From Tenrec ecaudatus (taxonomy: Eukaryota > Chordata > Mammalia > Afrosoricida > Tenrecidae), in NCBI RefSeq assembly GCF_050624435.1, contig NC_134546.1, positions 17,197,001 through 17,261,000 on the forward strand: a DNA stretch of 64,000 nucleotides. Direction: 5' to 3'. The notes below the pieces were generated by a model. The model saw only the letters and a program-made list of their open reading frames with translations, was not told where the DNA came from and searched no databases. This document shows, in pieces, positions 45,913 through 57,699 of the stretch. Each line of letters begins with the position of its first letter. The stretch's first letter is position 1. Position numbers and translations under genes: made by a program.

Positions 45913-46261
45913 CCTTGAAAACACAGACGTGAACTTGTAGCCCGACGTGTCCTCTCTTCCATCTGAGTTACGAGCAGACGCTTTCCCTCTCGTGCTATTG
46001 TAGAAAGCACACAGGATGCTAAGAGAGTGATGGGGACTGCGGAAAGTCGTTTGTAGTTCCTAGATTTTAGCAAGTGAACATTTAAAAGTTTGAAAATAAA
46101 CACTTCAAATTAAAAAAACATACACAGGGAAGGTTTAAAAATTATTTTTTTTGTTGGATTTTACAGATGGAATTGTAGTTTTACAGAGGAATGGCTTTTG
46201 GAGTTTGCCTTTGAGCCGGCATATGATAAGTCATGCTGTCAGCTCGTGTTTTATTATTGAG

Positions 46262-46295
46262 AGGGGAGGAGGAGGAGGAGGAGGAGGAGGAGGAC
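46262..46295 (+). repeat. (GGA)n microsatellite
   Basis: About ten GGA units. Confidence 0.9.
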
Positions 46296-46667
46296 ACAGA
46301 ATCATGACCTCATAGAGAAGACAGAGGCGTGCAGCGGAAAGCTGTTTGGTGGGAGTCTGCCCTGGAGGGGGCCGAATCTCACACACTATAAATATCAGCC
46401 GCGCGCCCCAGACAGAATGCAGCCTACGCGATCACTCTGTTTCTACCCACTGCTCGCCTCATGTTAATTTTTCCAGAGTGGGCGGCTGGAAAACTGTTCT
46501 TTGAGCGAGACCAGGGATATGAGAAGAAAAAGACCTGGAGTTCCCTCGGGGCACGCAGACTACATTTCCCAGCTTCCCTTGCAGTTAGGTAGGCACATGT
46601 GACCAGGCTAGGGCCAATGGGATGGGAGCACTCCAGGTTTGGGTCATAGAAACCACCTTGGTGATGT

Positions 46668-46704
46668 CTCTCTCTCTCTGTCTCTCTCTCTGTCTCTGTT
46701 TCTC
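46668..46704 (+). repeat. (TCTCTG)n/(CT)n microsatellite
   Basis: Short CT-rich repeat with regular G interruptions. Confidence 0.8.
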
Positions 46705-49317
46705 AGGAGGCAGAGAATAGAGGGTCTCCTGGAAGGCTGGAAGAGGGCTGGGACCCTGTATTGGCTGTCACAGCAGTGAGCGTCATTCTCACGCCAAGCC
46801 TGAAATATGCGCAGTGGCTTTTGGATAATGAAGGAATCTTCATAATGAATCATATCTCCTCCCCCACCACCATCCCCATTTCTTGTTGTCCCATCCCTGA
46901 ATGTCTTTCAAATGCCAACAATGTGCTTACAATCTGAAGTCAATCTGGCCCTGATGGGAAGCTTCCATTCAGAGATCCTTGCCTTTCAGTTTTAGATACG
47001 CCCTTGCTCATTCTCCAGTCTCCTAGTCAACCCTTACAAACCTTTAATTAAGGGGGGGTAACAGTTTGGGGGGCTGAGGGCGACCTGTGCTGGCTCTGGA
47101 TGTTTATGATGATCATTTGTAACTGAGCAAAGTACAGCTGGAGCCAAGGCTGCTTCTTCAACTGCAGCCTGAGAACAAGACAGAACGCGTAGGGCAGTGT
47201 TGCCCAATCAACAGTACAGAGCGGCTGTACATGTACCTCGTCATCCAAACCTCCCTGACACACGGGCCGAGCACAGAGCAGCACTGTCACTGACTGCAGT
47301 GAGGGCTGGGTACGGAGCACAGGTGTCCTGTCCGGTCTTCAATGAGCCATGATCTCGTCTCTCACTTGTGACAAAGGCTTAAGCCAAGGCCACCCTGACC
47401 CAGAAGAGGCCGTCAATAGCTCTTGGTGGGGTTTCAAGTAGCCTTGCAGTTCACTGGCAGCACCGTACACCTACAACTCTTCTTTAAAGAGCTCCCCAAC
47501 GGTTTTAAACACTGCTATTTGAAAGCCCATTCACTGTAGAAATCGTAGAAAATGCAATACTCCAAAATAAGAAAATTGGCATCTAATCCCTGAGCAAAGC
47601 CGCCTTCATCAGAGGGAACCCCGCAGGCACTGGCTCGAGTGGCCTCCCTGTCTCTGTGTGGTCGCTCTTGCACACTGGACTATGTTTCCAAGCTCTCCAT
47701 TTTCCCTGGGAGTGACTAAGATTTTCTTTTCCATCTACGGATGCTATCCTTTAATGCTTCTTGTAAAGTTTAGCTTATTTTCTTTCATTGCAGCTGCTCA
47801 GAATGAAATGGAATGTTTTATTAGATAAGAAATTGAGCAGCCTTTTACTTCCTCTCTCTTTTCCAGTGACCAAGTCCTGTGATCCTACTCAATCCACTTT
47901 CAGATCTGGTGGATCTGACTTCAGATCCCTAGTATGTTGTTTGTTTGCTTATTATGTTATTTTCTATGTATTACTTCCATTTAAAAATGATTTCTTTTTA
48001 GAAATGTGCTGCTTCTGTTTTAATACTTTATCTTAACATCTAGACCAGTATAACTAAACCAATACCACTACGGGGGCAGAGACACGTTTGGAAGGAGCCT
48101 CCTATTCCACTGATAATGTCAGGGAGTGTCCACCAGCATAAGGGGGAGGGAGGAATGAAAGTGGGGTGCTCACCTCCTTCCAGTTTACCTGGAAGTCTTC
48201 CTTTTCCCACGCGCATGCATCTTCAACGTTATCTGCACTTTGGGTGATGGTCCACCAGTCTGACACCCACCACTTAAAAACATGCCCTATGAGGTTGCTT
48301 TCAAAACCAGTGCACGCTCAGTTTCCCCATGGGTACCCCCAGCAAAGTGCCAGTACATCTGTGTGCACGGAGGATATGACCCCCCTGGGCGGATGACTGA
48401 GCCTGAACTGCCAATGTCCACCGGGTTGGAGCCTTATCTCTTCCTCCAAAGTTTTCTGGGGTTCCCAGTGAGGAAAAAAGTCAACGCCAACTTTCCTGTC
48501 CCTTGTACGATCAAAGACTGTGCCTCATAAACAGTTGGGAATTCCTGGTTTAAACCCCATGGGCTGCTTGCAAACCAGCCAGCTCAGAACTCGGGCCTTC
48601 GCAGGATGAGTTGTTAGGGGATTTCAGAAATGCTTGGGTCATTTCCCCTCCTGAGTGTTTTCTCTAAGCCACACTGGTTCACAACAGAGGCCGCCTTAGG
48701 CTTCGATGAAAGATTGACTTTCTAGCAAAAGTAAAACAATAGGAATAAGGCCCTAAAGAATTCCATTTCATGAAATTCTTCTGTAATCCACAAATGAAAT
48801 CGTACAGTATGGAAAGGGGCTTGTGAGATGCTCAAGTCTAACTGTGCGGTCAATCTAGAGCCCCTCCCCCTATGCTAGCTCCAGGAGGGGTGGGGGAGCA
48901 AACTATACCCAGGGGGTCCACTAGAGCCCCTCTCCCTGTATTATTGCTTGGGGGAGCGGGGAGAGGGACAAACTGGCATTACAATAAGCCACGTTTCAGA
49001 AGCAGAGCATGGCATCTCACGGAGATGACAAAACTGACCAATCTGATGCCCTGAGCAGGCTTTTAATAGGAAATGCATATCTCCTGGGGAAGCTGGGAGA
49101 CGCAGAATCCAGAAGTGGAGTGCATCTGTAGGAGTCCAAGAGCCCTGTGTCCCTCCCCTGAACCTCCTTGCCGCAGGGGCAGCAGCACCATGAGCGCACG
49201 CTTTGTTACTTCTACCCGCCATGCCACGGAGGTTATGCCACTTACGCCATTGCCTGTAGAGTTCGCCATTTCCCTACTGATCTGAAAGGTGGTCTCTGTC
49301 CTGTTCTACATGCTTCC

Positions 49318-49442
49318 AAGGAGCCCTGGCGCGCAGGGCTGCTAACCAGTCATTCTAAACCGACAGCGGCTCTGCGGAAGAAAGACCGGGCTGGCTGCTC
49401 CCGTGAGGAGTTAAGTTCTACTCGCCGCGGTCTCGTCAGTTG
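49318..49442 (+). mobile_element. AfroSINE head and body
   Basis: 'aaggagccctggcgcgcagg', 'gctgctaaccagtcattcta', 'agaccgggctggctgctccc'; tail diverged. Confidence 0.75.
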
Positions 49443-50059
49443 CATCAAGATGCTATTTCTCTTCCTGCGGCCGTCCCTTTGTTTATTGTATGTCATAGCT
49501 GTTGATACTAAACTCCTCTCTCCTCTGGTTCCCCCGCCCCTCATTTTCTCCCGTAAGTTTGATTAATTTGGTTGTTGTTGAGAATCTACCCAGCAAAACA
49601 TACACCCAAGCCAACCGTTTTGACAGGGCAAGTTAGGGACGTTGATAAGATCTGACTTGTACGACCATCCCCATCCTCTTTAAAACAGTTTGCATAGTCT
49701 CACGTTTACGGTTTCCCCAGGTGAATTTCAGAGTAATTCCCAAGTTTCTTCCCTGGTTAACTATTTGGGGGACTGGCACTAGAACTGTACATTAATTTCT
49801 CGATGACCAGTGACATCACTCCTGGTGACACTCAGCTTCCCACCCCCACGGGCTCTCCCATGCCAGCCCATACGGAATCTTTAATAACGAGTCTCCACTG
49901 TAGCCACAGAATAATATGATATCGTTATAAATTGCTTAAGGGAAGGATCTTTTGGATTTTATGAAGATTAACAACACGGATTTGTAGCACCCCCCCCCCC
50001 CCCGCTGAATTACAATATTATGAGTAACGGGCTGGAAGCCTTTTTCCCTTACGTAGGAG

Positions 50060-50225
50060 CACTGGCATCGCTGACAGGTAAGTGTTGGGCTGCTCTCGGC
50101 AGGGTCAGCAGTTCAAACCTACCAGCCACCCTGCAGAGAGATTTCCAGCCTCAGAAACCCTAGACAGAGTCTCTGTCAGTCAGACTTAACTCGGCGGCAG
50201 TGCGTTTGGTCTTGGTTAGGTTTCC
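50060..50225 (+). mobile_element. AfroSINE
   Basis: 'cagggtcagcagttcaaacc', 'gcctcagaaaccctagacag' and 'ctcggcggcagtgcgtttgg'. Confidence 0.8.
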
Positions 50226-51324
50226 CTGATGACTACTTCATTCTCCAATGAGTGAATGATGCAGACCTGCCAAGTTCGTAGCTAAAAGCCCTGGACAGAG
50301 GTGGGCAACATCAGCAGGTGGGAAAAACCTGGCAGCCAGGAAGACAACAGGCCTGCTTGTAGTATGTGCAGGTGAAGCCTCAGGCTTCAAAGTTCCATTT
50401 GCAATTGGGGTGCAAAGACAGGAGAGCAGTAGAAGGCTCTAGAAGTAGATGAGGATGAAGAGGGTGAACCGTGTAGGTACACTGATGTATGTAAGTTGGG
50501 CTGATGGAAAACAGGGAGTCCAGAGCACAGGACTCTGGACAGGCCTGGAGTAGGCAGCCGGGGTAGGGGCTGTGCCTCATTGCCCACCCAGACCCCAAGG
50601 TGAAGTTCAGATAGGCCTTGGAGTCTCATGTACCCAGAGCTGTCCCGAAACGCCAGGCATTCACGTCCTGACGCTGTGCACCATCCGCCTGCTCCCAAGG
50701 GCAGAGGCTCTGTGGCAGGTGATGTCTTCTCCCACCAGCTGGTGGAGAGAGGTGGGCGTTGGAATGTGGCTCTGAGGCACCCTGGCCTCACTCAACCTGG
50801 CTTTTCACACACCCATTCCTTAACCTCATTCTCTACCCATTTCATTCCCCTTCCCACGCCGTGTTTACTACAATCTCTCCTCCCCACCAGACAAAGCACG
50901 AGACCAGGGCTCCCCGGGCCGCCTGGGGAATGTTCCCACAGCCGGGCCAGCCACCTGGCCAGGGATCTCAGGGTCGCCGCCCCGCGGGCTGCAGCACGGG
51001 GGCCACCCACTCAGCGGCGAAGGACCCATCTCCACCTCGGGGCGGGTGCTGCTCCAGCCACAGACTCAGGAAGAACGGCTTTTCCTTAGCATTTACCAAC
51101 ATCACAAAAGACGTTACAAGAAAAGGGAAATAAGTCAAGGCTCTGGGGAGTATGCTGTTTGTTTACAAAGCAGGGACAGCCGTCAAGGGACAAGTAGGGA
51201 CCTGTGTGTGCCGTGTTTTGATCATTGCTGTGTCGACAGCCCAGCGTCTAGCTCCTCATTCTCCTCTGGAGTCTACGGTCTTGCTGCTCCAAGCGTGGTC
51301 CACAACCAGCAGCGGGACGATGCT

Positions 51325-51532
51325 TTCTGTGTCCTGGTGCCGGAGTGGGTTATGCGTGGGGCTGCTGCAAGGCCATCAGTTCAGAACCACCAGCCACCCC
51401 ATGGGAGAAAGACGAGGCTTCCCACTCCTCTAATGCATTAGCAGTCTCAGAAACCCACAGGGGACAGTTCTCCCCTGTCTCTCAGGGCTGCTACGAGCCG
51501 GAGTTGACTCCATGGCAGTGAGCTGGCAGACA
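51325..51532 (+). mobile_element. AfroSINE, near full length
   Basis: 'gtcctggtgccggagtgggt', 'gggagaaagacgaggcttcc', 'cacaggggacagttctcccc' and 'gttgactccatggcagtgag'. Confidence 0.85.
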
Positions 51533-51794
51533 GTCAGGAAGCCCGCATTTGAGGATCTTCCTCCGCCACGTGCAGTCTACGGTGCAGAACAGGAAAGTGT
51601 TTTCTGTTGTCACCACGCACTACAGGGACATTTGTACAGGCAAACAAACACCCTGCTGAAATACCGTGCAACAGTTTTATAGCTAGCCATCGGGTGTCAC
51701 CCCCCGCCCTCCGACAATGGGAAACCCCTCTCTCCCACCTGTGACACCCCTGGAAAGAACTCGAGGGTAGTGTTTGGCTTGTGTTTGTTATTTT

Positions 51795-52135
51795 GGTAGC
51801 CCTGTTGGGTCCTCATGGGAACTGCTAACTGCAAGGTCTGAGGTGTCAGGAGAAAGATGAGGTGGCCGGTCTACTGCTGTAAAGGTTTACAGCTCCCCAA
51901 ACCCTCTAGGGCAGTGGTCTTCAACCTTCCTCATGCCTCGACCCTTTCATACACGTCCTCATGTGGTGGTGACCCCAACCATAAAATTATTATCATTGCT
52001 ACTTCATCACTGTCATTTTGCTACTGGATTGGGCGTTTGACCCCCAAAGGGGTCGCGACCCACAGGTTGAGAACCGCTGCTCTCTAGGGTCCCTGTGGGT
52101 TGGAACGGACTCAGTGACGGTGGCTTTTGTTGCCG
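51795..52135 (+). mobile_element. AfroSINE split by a hAT MITE
   Basis: The SINE runs from 'tagccctgttgggtcctcat' to 'ccaaaccctctaggg', is broken by the hAT element at 51912, and resumes 'tagggtccctgtgggttgga' to 'actcagtgacggtggc'. Removing the insert restores the SINE order, so the SINE is older than the hAT insertion. Confidence 0.85.
51912..52079. mobile_element. hAT MITE with 8-bp target duplication
   Basis: The element runs from cagtggtcttcaacc to ggttgagaaccgctg. Both flanks carry ctctaggg (51904-51911 and 52082-52089, with two extra bases CT on the right). The target fits the hAT preference for a central TA. Same family as 36948 and 59502. Confidence 0.9.
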
Positions 52136-52339
52136 TCTGTTCTGTGGAATACCTTGGGCTTAGGGTTTCCCACACAGTTAGACTAAGAGGAAGCCTCGAG
52201 CCACAGCCGCCGCTGGGATGTGGTGTACCGGGGGCTGGAAGGCAGCCACAAGACCAAACGACCGGGTCCATGTCACAGACACCCTGGGCCAAGCGTCTGG
52301 GTTTGGGGAAGTCGATTAGCAAAGGAATCTGCTCTTCCA

Positions 52340-52605
52340 AGATGCCTCCAAGCCCAAACCAAAGCCACCACCAGAGTCCATTCCAATTCCCAGCGACCCT
52401 GTAGGACGCACGCAGTAGGGCTGCATCCACTTGTAGGAAGCCTCACTGTTCTCCTGCAGAGATGCGGGTGTGTTTGACTTGCTGATGTGGTTAGCAGCCC
52501 ACCATCTAACCCACTGTGCCCTTGAGGCTCCTGAAGGGGTCGCTGGGTGGATTTGAACTTCCAACCTTGCAGGAGCAGCCATTTCACCACCCAGGGCCTC
52601 TCCTT
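52340..52605 (-). mobile_element. AfroSINE plus adjoining SINE fragment, minus strand
   Basis: 'ttcccagcgaccctgtagga', 'gtttgacttgctgatgtggt' and 'cccactgtgcccttgaggct' form one reversed copy. 52540-52605 adds a second reversed head ('ggatttgaacttccaacctt'). Confidence 0.7.
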
Positions 52606-53588
52606 TCCCGCATAGTGTTCACACGTGATGTCATGGAAAAGGGAAGACAGAGACTCTGTTTCATCGCAATGTTCTTCTACCCCCTCCCCTTAGAATGCTT
52701 CTCAAACCAGGGCGAGAGGGAATATTTTCCATTTTCTGCACGCGACTTTCGTGTGCATTGCAAATTTCAGGTCCGATAATGCGCCCGGTGCTAAGGCTAG
52801 AGAGGCACAGTGGAAGTTCTTGTGTTCCCAGGCAGAATACAGAGTTTCCTTTTACTACACGCGTCTTTCATGTAGCTGGACATCAATCTTTCTAGCCTAG
52901 AAAGAAGGTTTTATTTCACTGCCAGAGCTGGCATTTGGGGATAGGACCTTCCAAAAAACACAAATGTCTTTCAGCATCATGTTGAGTAAATAATCAAGGG
53001 TCTAGGAACCGGTCTCTCCCCAACTTCCTGACTTCTCTAGCTATGGATTCATAGGTGAGGCGAGGGGAAGACCTGTGCCCCAACGAACGTTTGTCTCCAG
53101 CGACCTCGGCAGGGTGTCCGTCCCAAAGCCCCACCTTGTCGGCCAGTGCTTTCCACACTACCTGGTCGCAGAGCCCACCGACGAACTTCGCTCTGTCACT
53201 TCTAGTCATTCGTAAAACTGGCTCCGGAAAATACCAGTAACTCCTGGTGCTCCCTGATCACACTTGGATTCTATATTTTACATCCAGTGGGAAGTGAAAG
53301 GGGAAAAACGTTTCGTATCCACTTCCAGGGCCACAGGAAATGTGGTGTTCATCCACCTCAAACTCCAGAAGAAGCCCCTGTGAGCTCCCAGTCCGTTCCC
53401 CCCCCCTCCCCCCGAGTTCCAGAGTTCAAGTTCGCTCAGAGTAAGGCCGAGGGCAACGGGCAGAGTTCCTGGGATGGTGTTCCTTTCACACCATACGGCA
53501 ACCAGGTGTGTCGCGGCAGGAGTGGGGTTGGAATGGAGTCCCCGAGGACAAACCCAAGTTGAGGCAGGGCCCTGGTGAGGTGTTAGCA

Positions 53589-53738
53589 CAGTCCCTCATG
53601 TGATGGTGACCCCGTATGTGGGCATATCTGCATGTGGGCGGACCTGCCTGGAGACGGACAGAAGAGCCGTGTCTTGGTTCCTCAGCTCATCGGAAATATG
53701 GTCTTAGGCGACCCCTGTGAAAGGGTTTAGAACCGCTG
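53589..53738. mobile_element. SPIN-type hAT element, left arm internally deleted
   Basis: The right half reads 'catcggaaatatggtctta' then 'ggcgacccctgtgaaaggg' and ends 'agaaccgctg', the internal signature and end I recall for SPIN. The left arm jumps from cagt to 'cctcatgtgatggtgacccc', so about 40 bp are missing. Flanks tgttagca and tgttagga fit an 8-bp duplication with two mismatches. No coding part. Confidence 0.75.
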
Positions 53739-54749
53739 TGTTAGGAGGTTGCTCAAACCAAGGGCGTTCAGTTCAGTAGAGTGAGGGTGATCAGTAGCCC
53801 CTGACCCAAGCCAAACTTTCCAGCTTGACATGACCGGAGAGCCGTCCTTCCCAGTACACGCTCCTAAAAGCAGCCAGCTCCACTAGAGATAGCCCCACTC
53901 ACGCCCACCCCCGGCTTGCTGGACCCTCCTTGGATTGTGAACTGGCCTACGTGTGACTTGGGTCTTAAAAAAGTCATCTCTCTTTATCTTCCTGAGAATT
54001 CAAAGTGCACAAAAGTTTCCAGGGTGCAAAGTCTCTCTCCCCACCCTCCCCAGCGAGGTGACTGGGTCTCTGGCACATGATGGTTGGCACCACTTTCTGG
54101 ACAAAGCTCTACATGCTGATGAGCGAAGGGCTGCCTCTGCTCCTCATTGGTCCCCTCAGAGGGGCTCCCGTCAAGTTCACTGCCGTATGGGAGATACCAT
54201 GGTTTGAACATGTCCTTCCCTGGCCCTGCAGGAAGTAACAGGGACCAGGCGACACAGCACAGGCCGAGAGGGCAGTCAGCCCAGGAACTGGGAAGCCCAA
54301 AGGTTCACCTCTAACTCATAGAAAGGACCTTCAATCCCCCCAAATGTCCTCACCAATTATTAGTTCAGCTCTTCTCCTGGAGAGGATAACTTTTATATGC
54401 TGCAGAAGATAACAAATCACGAGCGGGCCACGCCCTTACCGTCACAGGATCTTCCGCCCAGGTAGCTTGTGGATGGCCACACTCGAGTTGATGCTGATAA
54501 AGGTCTTGGCGCTTTTGCGGTAGAATTCTGACCTGCTATGTGGCATATCAGGATTTGACTTCAGGCCAGGGCACCTCAGGCACTGGTACATTTTGTCTGT
54601 TTGCAGAGACTTGTCTGCCTTGATGGCGCTGAAGCGATTTTAGCAGAGCTTTCAGACTAAGGTGGACTCTGAAAAAATGGTCCAGCAATCTGCTTCTGAA
54701 AGTTGGCCACTGAAAGCCCTCGGACATACAGTGGTCTGACTCACAACGG

Positions 54750-54842
54750 GTCACGGGGATGGCGCCAAGTTGGACAATGTTTCAGACCATCGTGCATGGG
54801 CAGCCACGAGTCGGGGACTGAACGGATGGCAGTTAATTACCA
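54750..54842 (+). mobile_element. SINE/RTE-like tail fragment
   Basis: 'cagccacgagtcggggactg' then 'aacggatggcagttaatt' is a diverged SINE tail. Confidence 0.5.
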
Positions 54843-55004
54843 TAACGCATGTGTGCAAGAGAGAAACAAAAGCAGGAACAAGAGGAGTGGAAATGAGACA
54901 ACAGACAAAGCCGTGGGAGCCATCCTCCCGGAGTGGGAAGGAGAAGACACACGATAGCGCTTCCCCTATATTGACTTGAGCTGCTGCACAGCCTGGGCCT
55001 GAAC

Positions 55005-55208
55005 GGGCTGGAGCCCGGGGATAACACGGTTCCGGCCAGGGCTGCGATCCACAAGGCCAGCAGTTTGAAACCACCAGCAGCTCCGCAGGACAGAGGAGGC
55101 TTTCTACTCCCACAAAGAGAAAACCACAGGGCGGTTCTGCTGTTTCCTTAAGTGTCTCCAAGAGTTGGAATGGACTCTACGGCAGTGAGTGTGTCCTTTT
55201 TAAAAGAC
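55005..55208 (+). mobile_element. AfroSINE, near full length
   Basis: 'ggctggagcccggggataac', 'gccagcagtttgaaaccacc', 'aaccacagggcggttctgct' and 'gactctacggcagtgagtgt'. Confidence 0.8.
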
Positions 55209-55229
55209 CAGGCGAGTCCCACAGTTTCT

Positions 55230-55310
55230 ATGTCGTAGACAGGTGACAGACTCAGAGGAGTAGAGTGACTTGGCTGAGGTCTTTCAATGCTGTTGGTTCT
55301 AGTGCCGTGG
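55230..55310 (-). repeat. MIR-like fragment
   Basis: 'gacagactcagaggagtaga' followed by 'gtgacttggctgaggtc' is the reversed MIR 3' part. Confidence 0.5.
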
Positions 55311-55414
55311 CTGGTTGCCAGGGCACCACAGAGCTGATTGGGATGCCTGGCGACCCGTGTGTGCAGGCCATGCTGTCCTCCAGGCTTTCAGAAGCAGGTC
55401 ACCAAGTCCGTTTG

Positions 55415-55500
55415 CCAAGGCGCCTCTAGGCGGGTTCGAATCTACCACCTTTGGGCTCGGAGTCAAGTGCTTAACCATCTGTGCCATCCAGGGGCTCCTG
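55415..55500 (-). mobile_element. tRNA-derived SINE head, minus strand
   Basis: 'gcgggttcgaatctaccacc' is an intact reversed B box, followed by 'gtgcttaaccatctgtgcca'. The body beyond it differs from the main family and resembles the SINE in the TGFA 3' UTR (19165). Confidence 0.7.
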
Positions 55501-55823
55501 GGCTGTTTGCTCACCTTGATCTGCCCCGGTTCTTTCTTCTGACTGTTGAACGGAATTTGCTTAAAGAAGGGGGTTTCCATAGTCCCACCTCTAACTTCAA
55601 AACCCCAGTTGCATTTCACAACCTTTCTACACATTGGGCTAACAAGTTCTAACTGGGACGCCCCCTCCACCCACCCGCCCTGCGCATTTCTCAATCACCA
55701 ATTGTGCTTCACATGGGCCCTGCACAACAAGGGCGCCTTTCATGTCAGGCCCTGATAAAACCGCTTCGCTCTTGGTGTGAATGCTCAATTCTACGGCAGT
55801 TTGTTCTCAATGGTTCTTAGATT

Positions 55824-55825
<2 letters not shown>

Positions 55826-55874
<49 letters not shown>

Positions 55875-55917
55875 CCCCCTCCCTCCCTCCCTCCCTCCCT
55901 CCCTCTCCCTCCCTCCC
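55826..55917. repeat. (CT)n then (CCCT)n microsatellite
   Basis: About 22 CT units followed by about 11 CCCT-type units. Long Ser-Leu frames through it are artefacts. Confidence 0.95.
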
Positions 55918-56814
55918 ACCAATACAGCGGTTCTCCGTCTTTCACTGGCACAAACACACATTGAAACTGCACACATGCATTTGGCTGGGGCACACCCCAC
56001 GGCAAACAGTAACGGACTTTCAGGATGGCTCTCACGTTCACGTGCAGAGGACGCACGAGCATCACAGAACCTGCGCGAGCTTGCGTACAGCGTGAGTTAA
56101 TGACCCGGTCCGTGCACGGGGCACCCAGTGCTAGCGCTCACCGCTAATGTCTCCAATCGGTTCCTTCAGCACTGTTCCCGGGCGGTGCTTTCTGTGGACC
56201 AGACCCAGGACAGCAGCCTAGCTGAGAAGATGGGTTAAGGCAGGTCCTGAGGGGCAAGTGGCCGTGGGAACTCAGGTTGTTCCCTCGCAGGGCCCTGATG
56301 TGACCTTCAGGTTTCCCATTCTTTCTTGTGCGAACGTTTACAGTGACTTGGAGTAGGCGGCCTCCTTCTAGAAAGATCTAGAACCACCACAGGATACGAA
56401 CGCCAGGTGGACTTTGTCATCCCCTTGCTGGGGCTCGCATGACATCTAACCTCTGAAGGGTGCCTTCTCCCCTCCTGACTCACGGCAGTGTCATAAGTCC
56501 TCCCAACGGACATGCACCACACACCCAGGCACACCCCCCGAAAAGGAAAATGCTAACAATAGCGCAGCCAGGCTCCAAAACAAATAAACTAAAGTCTACT
56601 GGCCAGCCTCAGCCGCACCCAGCAGTGTCAGAACACTGACTTCTCTAATGAGCGTAAACAACTGCTGGAGGAGGAACAGGGCACAGGGAACCTCAGGGGC
56701 GCAGAAAATGAGGTCGAGGGAGGTGACCTTCTCCAGGTTGTGACTAGAACTAAAACCCAGCTAGAGCAGACTCTGGGCTTCAAGGAAGAGGAGCTTAAAA
56801 GAGGTTTGTGGGAA

Positions 56815-56880
56815 AATGGAATAAAAATAGAATTAAAAATGAAAAAGAATTTTCCACGAAATTTTTGGAGCGGCCAGGTC
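56815..56880. mobile_element. short palindromic MITE, partial
   Basis: 'gggaaaatggaataaaaata' and 'gaattttccacgaaattttt' match the right arm and middle of the MITE family at 35205 and 35577. Confidence 0.5.
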
Positions 56881-56904
56881 GACGTTTGATAGATTCCCCA
56901 ATTG

Positions 56905-57100
56905 CATTACTTTCCTATGGCTGTTGTACCAAACTACACCACACGGAGTGACTGAAATGCCAGGGATTTAGGATCTTGCCATCTCGGAGATCAGAAGTGT
57001 GAAATGAGCCTTATGGGAATAAAAGTCAAGGCATCCGCAGGGCTAGTTCCTCCCAGAGACGCTAGAGAACTACTCACTCCTTTAACTTCCAGAGGTTCCC
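56905..57100 (+). repeat. ancient interspersed repeat, left part
   Basis: 'actttcctatggctgttgta', 'ggagatcagaagtgtgaaat' and 'gtcaaggcatccgcagggct' follow a common old mammalian repeat. It continues at 57440-57600 after two SINEs. Confidence 0.55.
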
Positions 57101-57104
57101 CTGG

Positions 57105-57265
57105 CCTGCAAGGGGCCCTGGTGGTGCTGTTGGGTCAGCACTGGTCTGTTAGCCACAACACCAGAGTTTCAAACCTACCAGCTGCTCCATGAGAGAGAGA
57201 GAGCTGAGGCTGTTTTCTCCCATCAAGATTTATAGCCTCAGAAACCCTACCTCTGAGTCAGAAAA
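57105..57265 (+). mobile_element. AfroSINE, first of two inside an old repeat
   Basis: 'ggggccctggtggtgctgtt', 'agtttcaaacctaccagctg' and 'tagcctcagaaaccctacct'. Confidence 0.85.
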
Positions 57266-57269
57266 CGTA

Positions 57270-57432
57270 GTCATTGTGTGTTCAAAGCTGCCGGCCTCTC
57301 CATGAGGAAAAGGATGAGGCTTTCTTTGGCTATCAAGAGTTCCAGCCGTGGAAACCCACGGGGGCAGTTAGTTCTGCCCTGTCTTATAGGGGCGTGATGA
57401 GTTGGAATGCCAGTGAGCTTGTTTTTTTAATG
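57270..57432 (+). mobile_element. AfroSINE, second of two
   Basis: 'gtgttcaaagctgccggcct', 'gtggaaacccacgggggcag' and 'gatgagttggaatgccagtg', then poly(T). Confidence 0.8.
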
Positions 57433-57439
57433 AGTCATA

Positions 57440-57600
57440 ATCGTATTCCTTGGCTCTTGTCACATCACTCTGACCTCTGTTTCTATCATCACGTCTCCTT
57501 CTCTGACTCTGACTCTTCTGCCCTCCTTCTAAAGGGATCCTCGTGATTACACAAGGGAGGCCCTACCAGTAATCCAGGATAATATCCCCATTTTCAAGGT
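57440..57600 (+). repeat. ancient interspersed repeat, right part
   Basis: 'gggatcctcgtgattacaca' and 'taatccaggataatatcccc' resume the repeat begun at 56905. Confidence 0.55.
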
Positions 57601-57699
57601 CCCTAACTGATTTATACCCCCAAAGCCACTCTTACCACATACGACAGTTCCAGGGGGTTGGCTGTGATCATCTTTGAGGGGCAGTGGTTATCCAGGCTG

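Noticed and set aside
55415..55500. Possible tRNA gene (intact B box)
   Set aside because: No full cloverleaf; the context is a tRNA-derived SINE, as for the other B-box hits.
55777..56100. 107-codon ORF rich in Ser-Leu-Pro
   Set aside because: Translation of the (CT)n(CCCT)n microsatellite.
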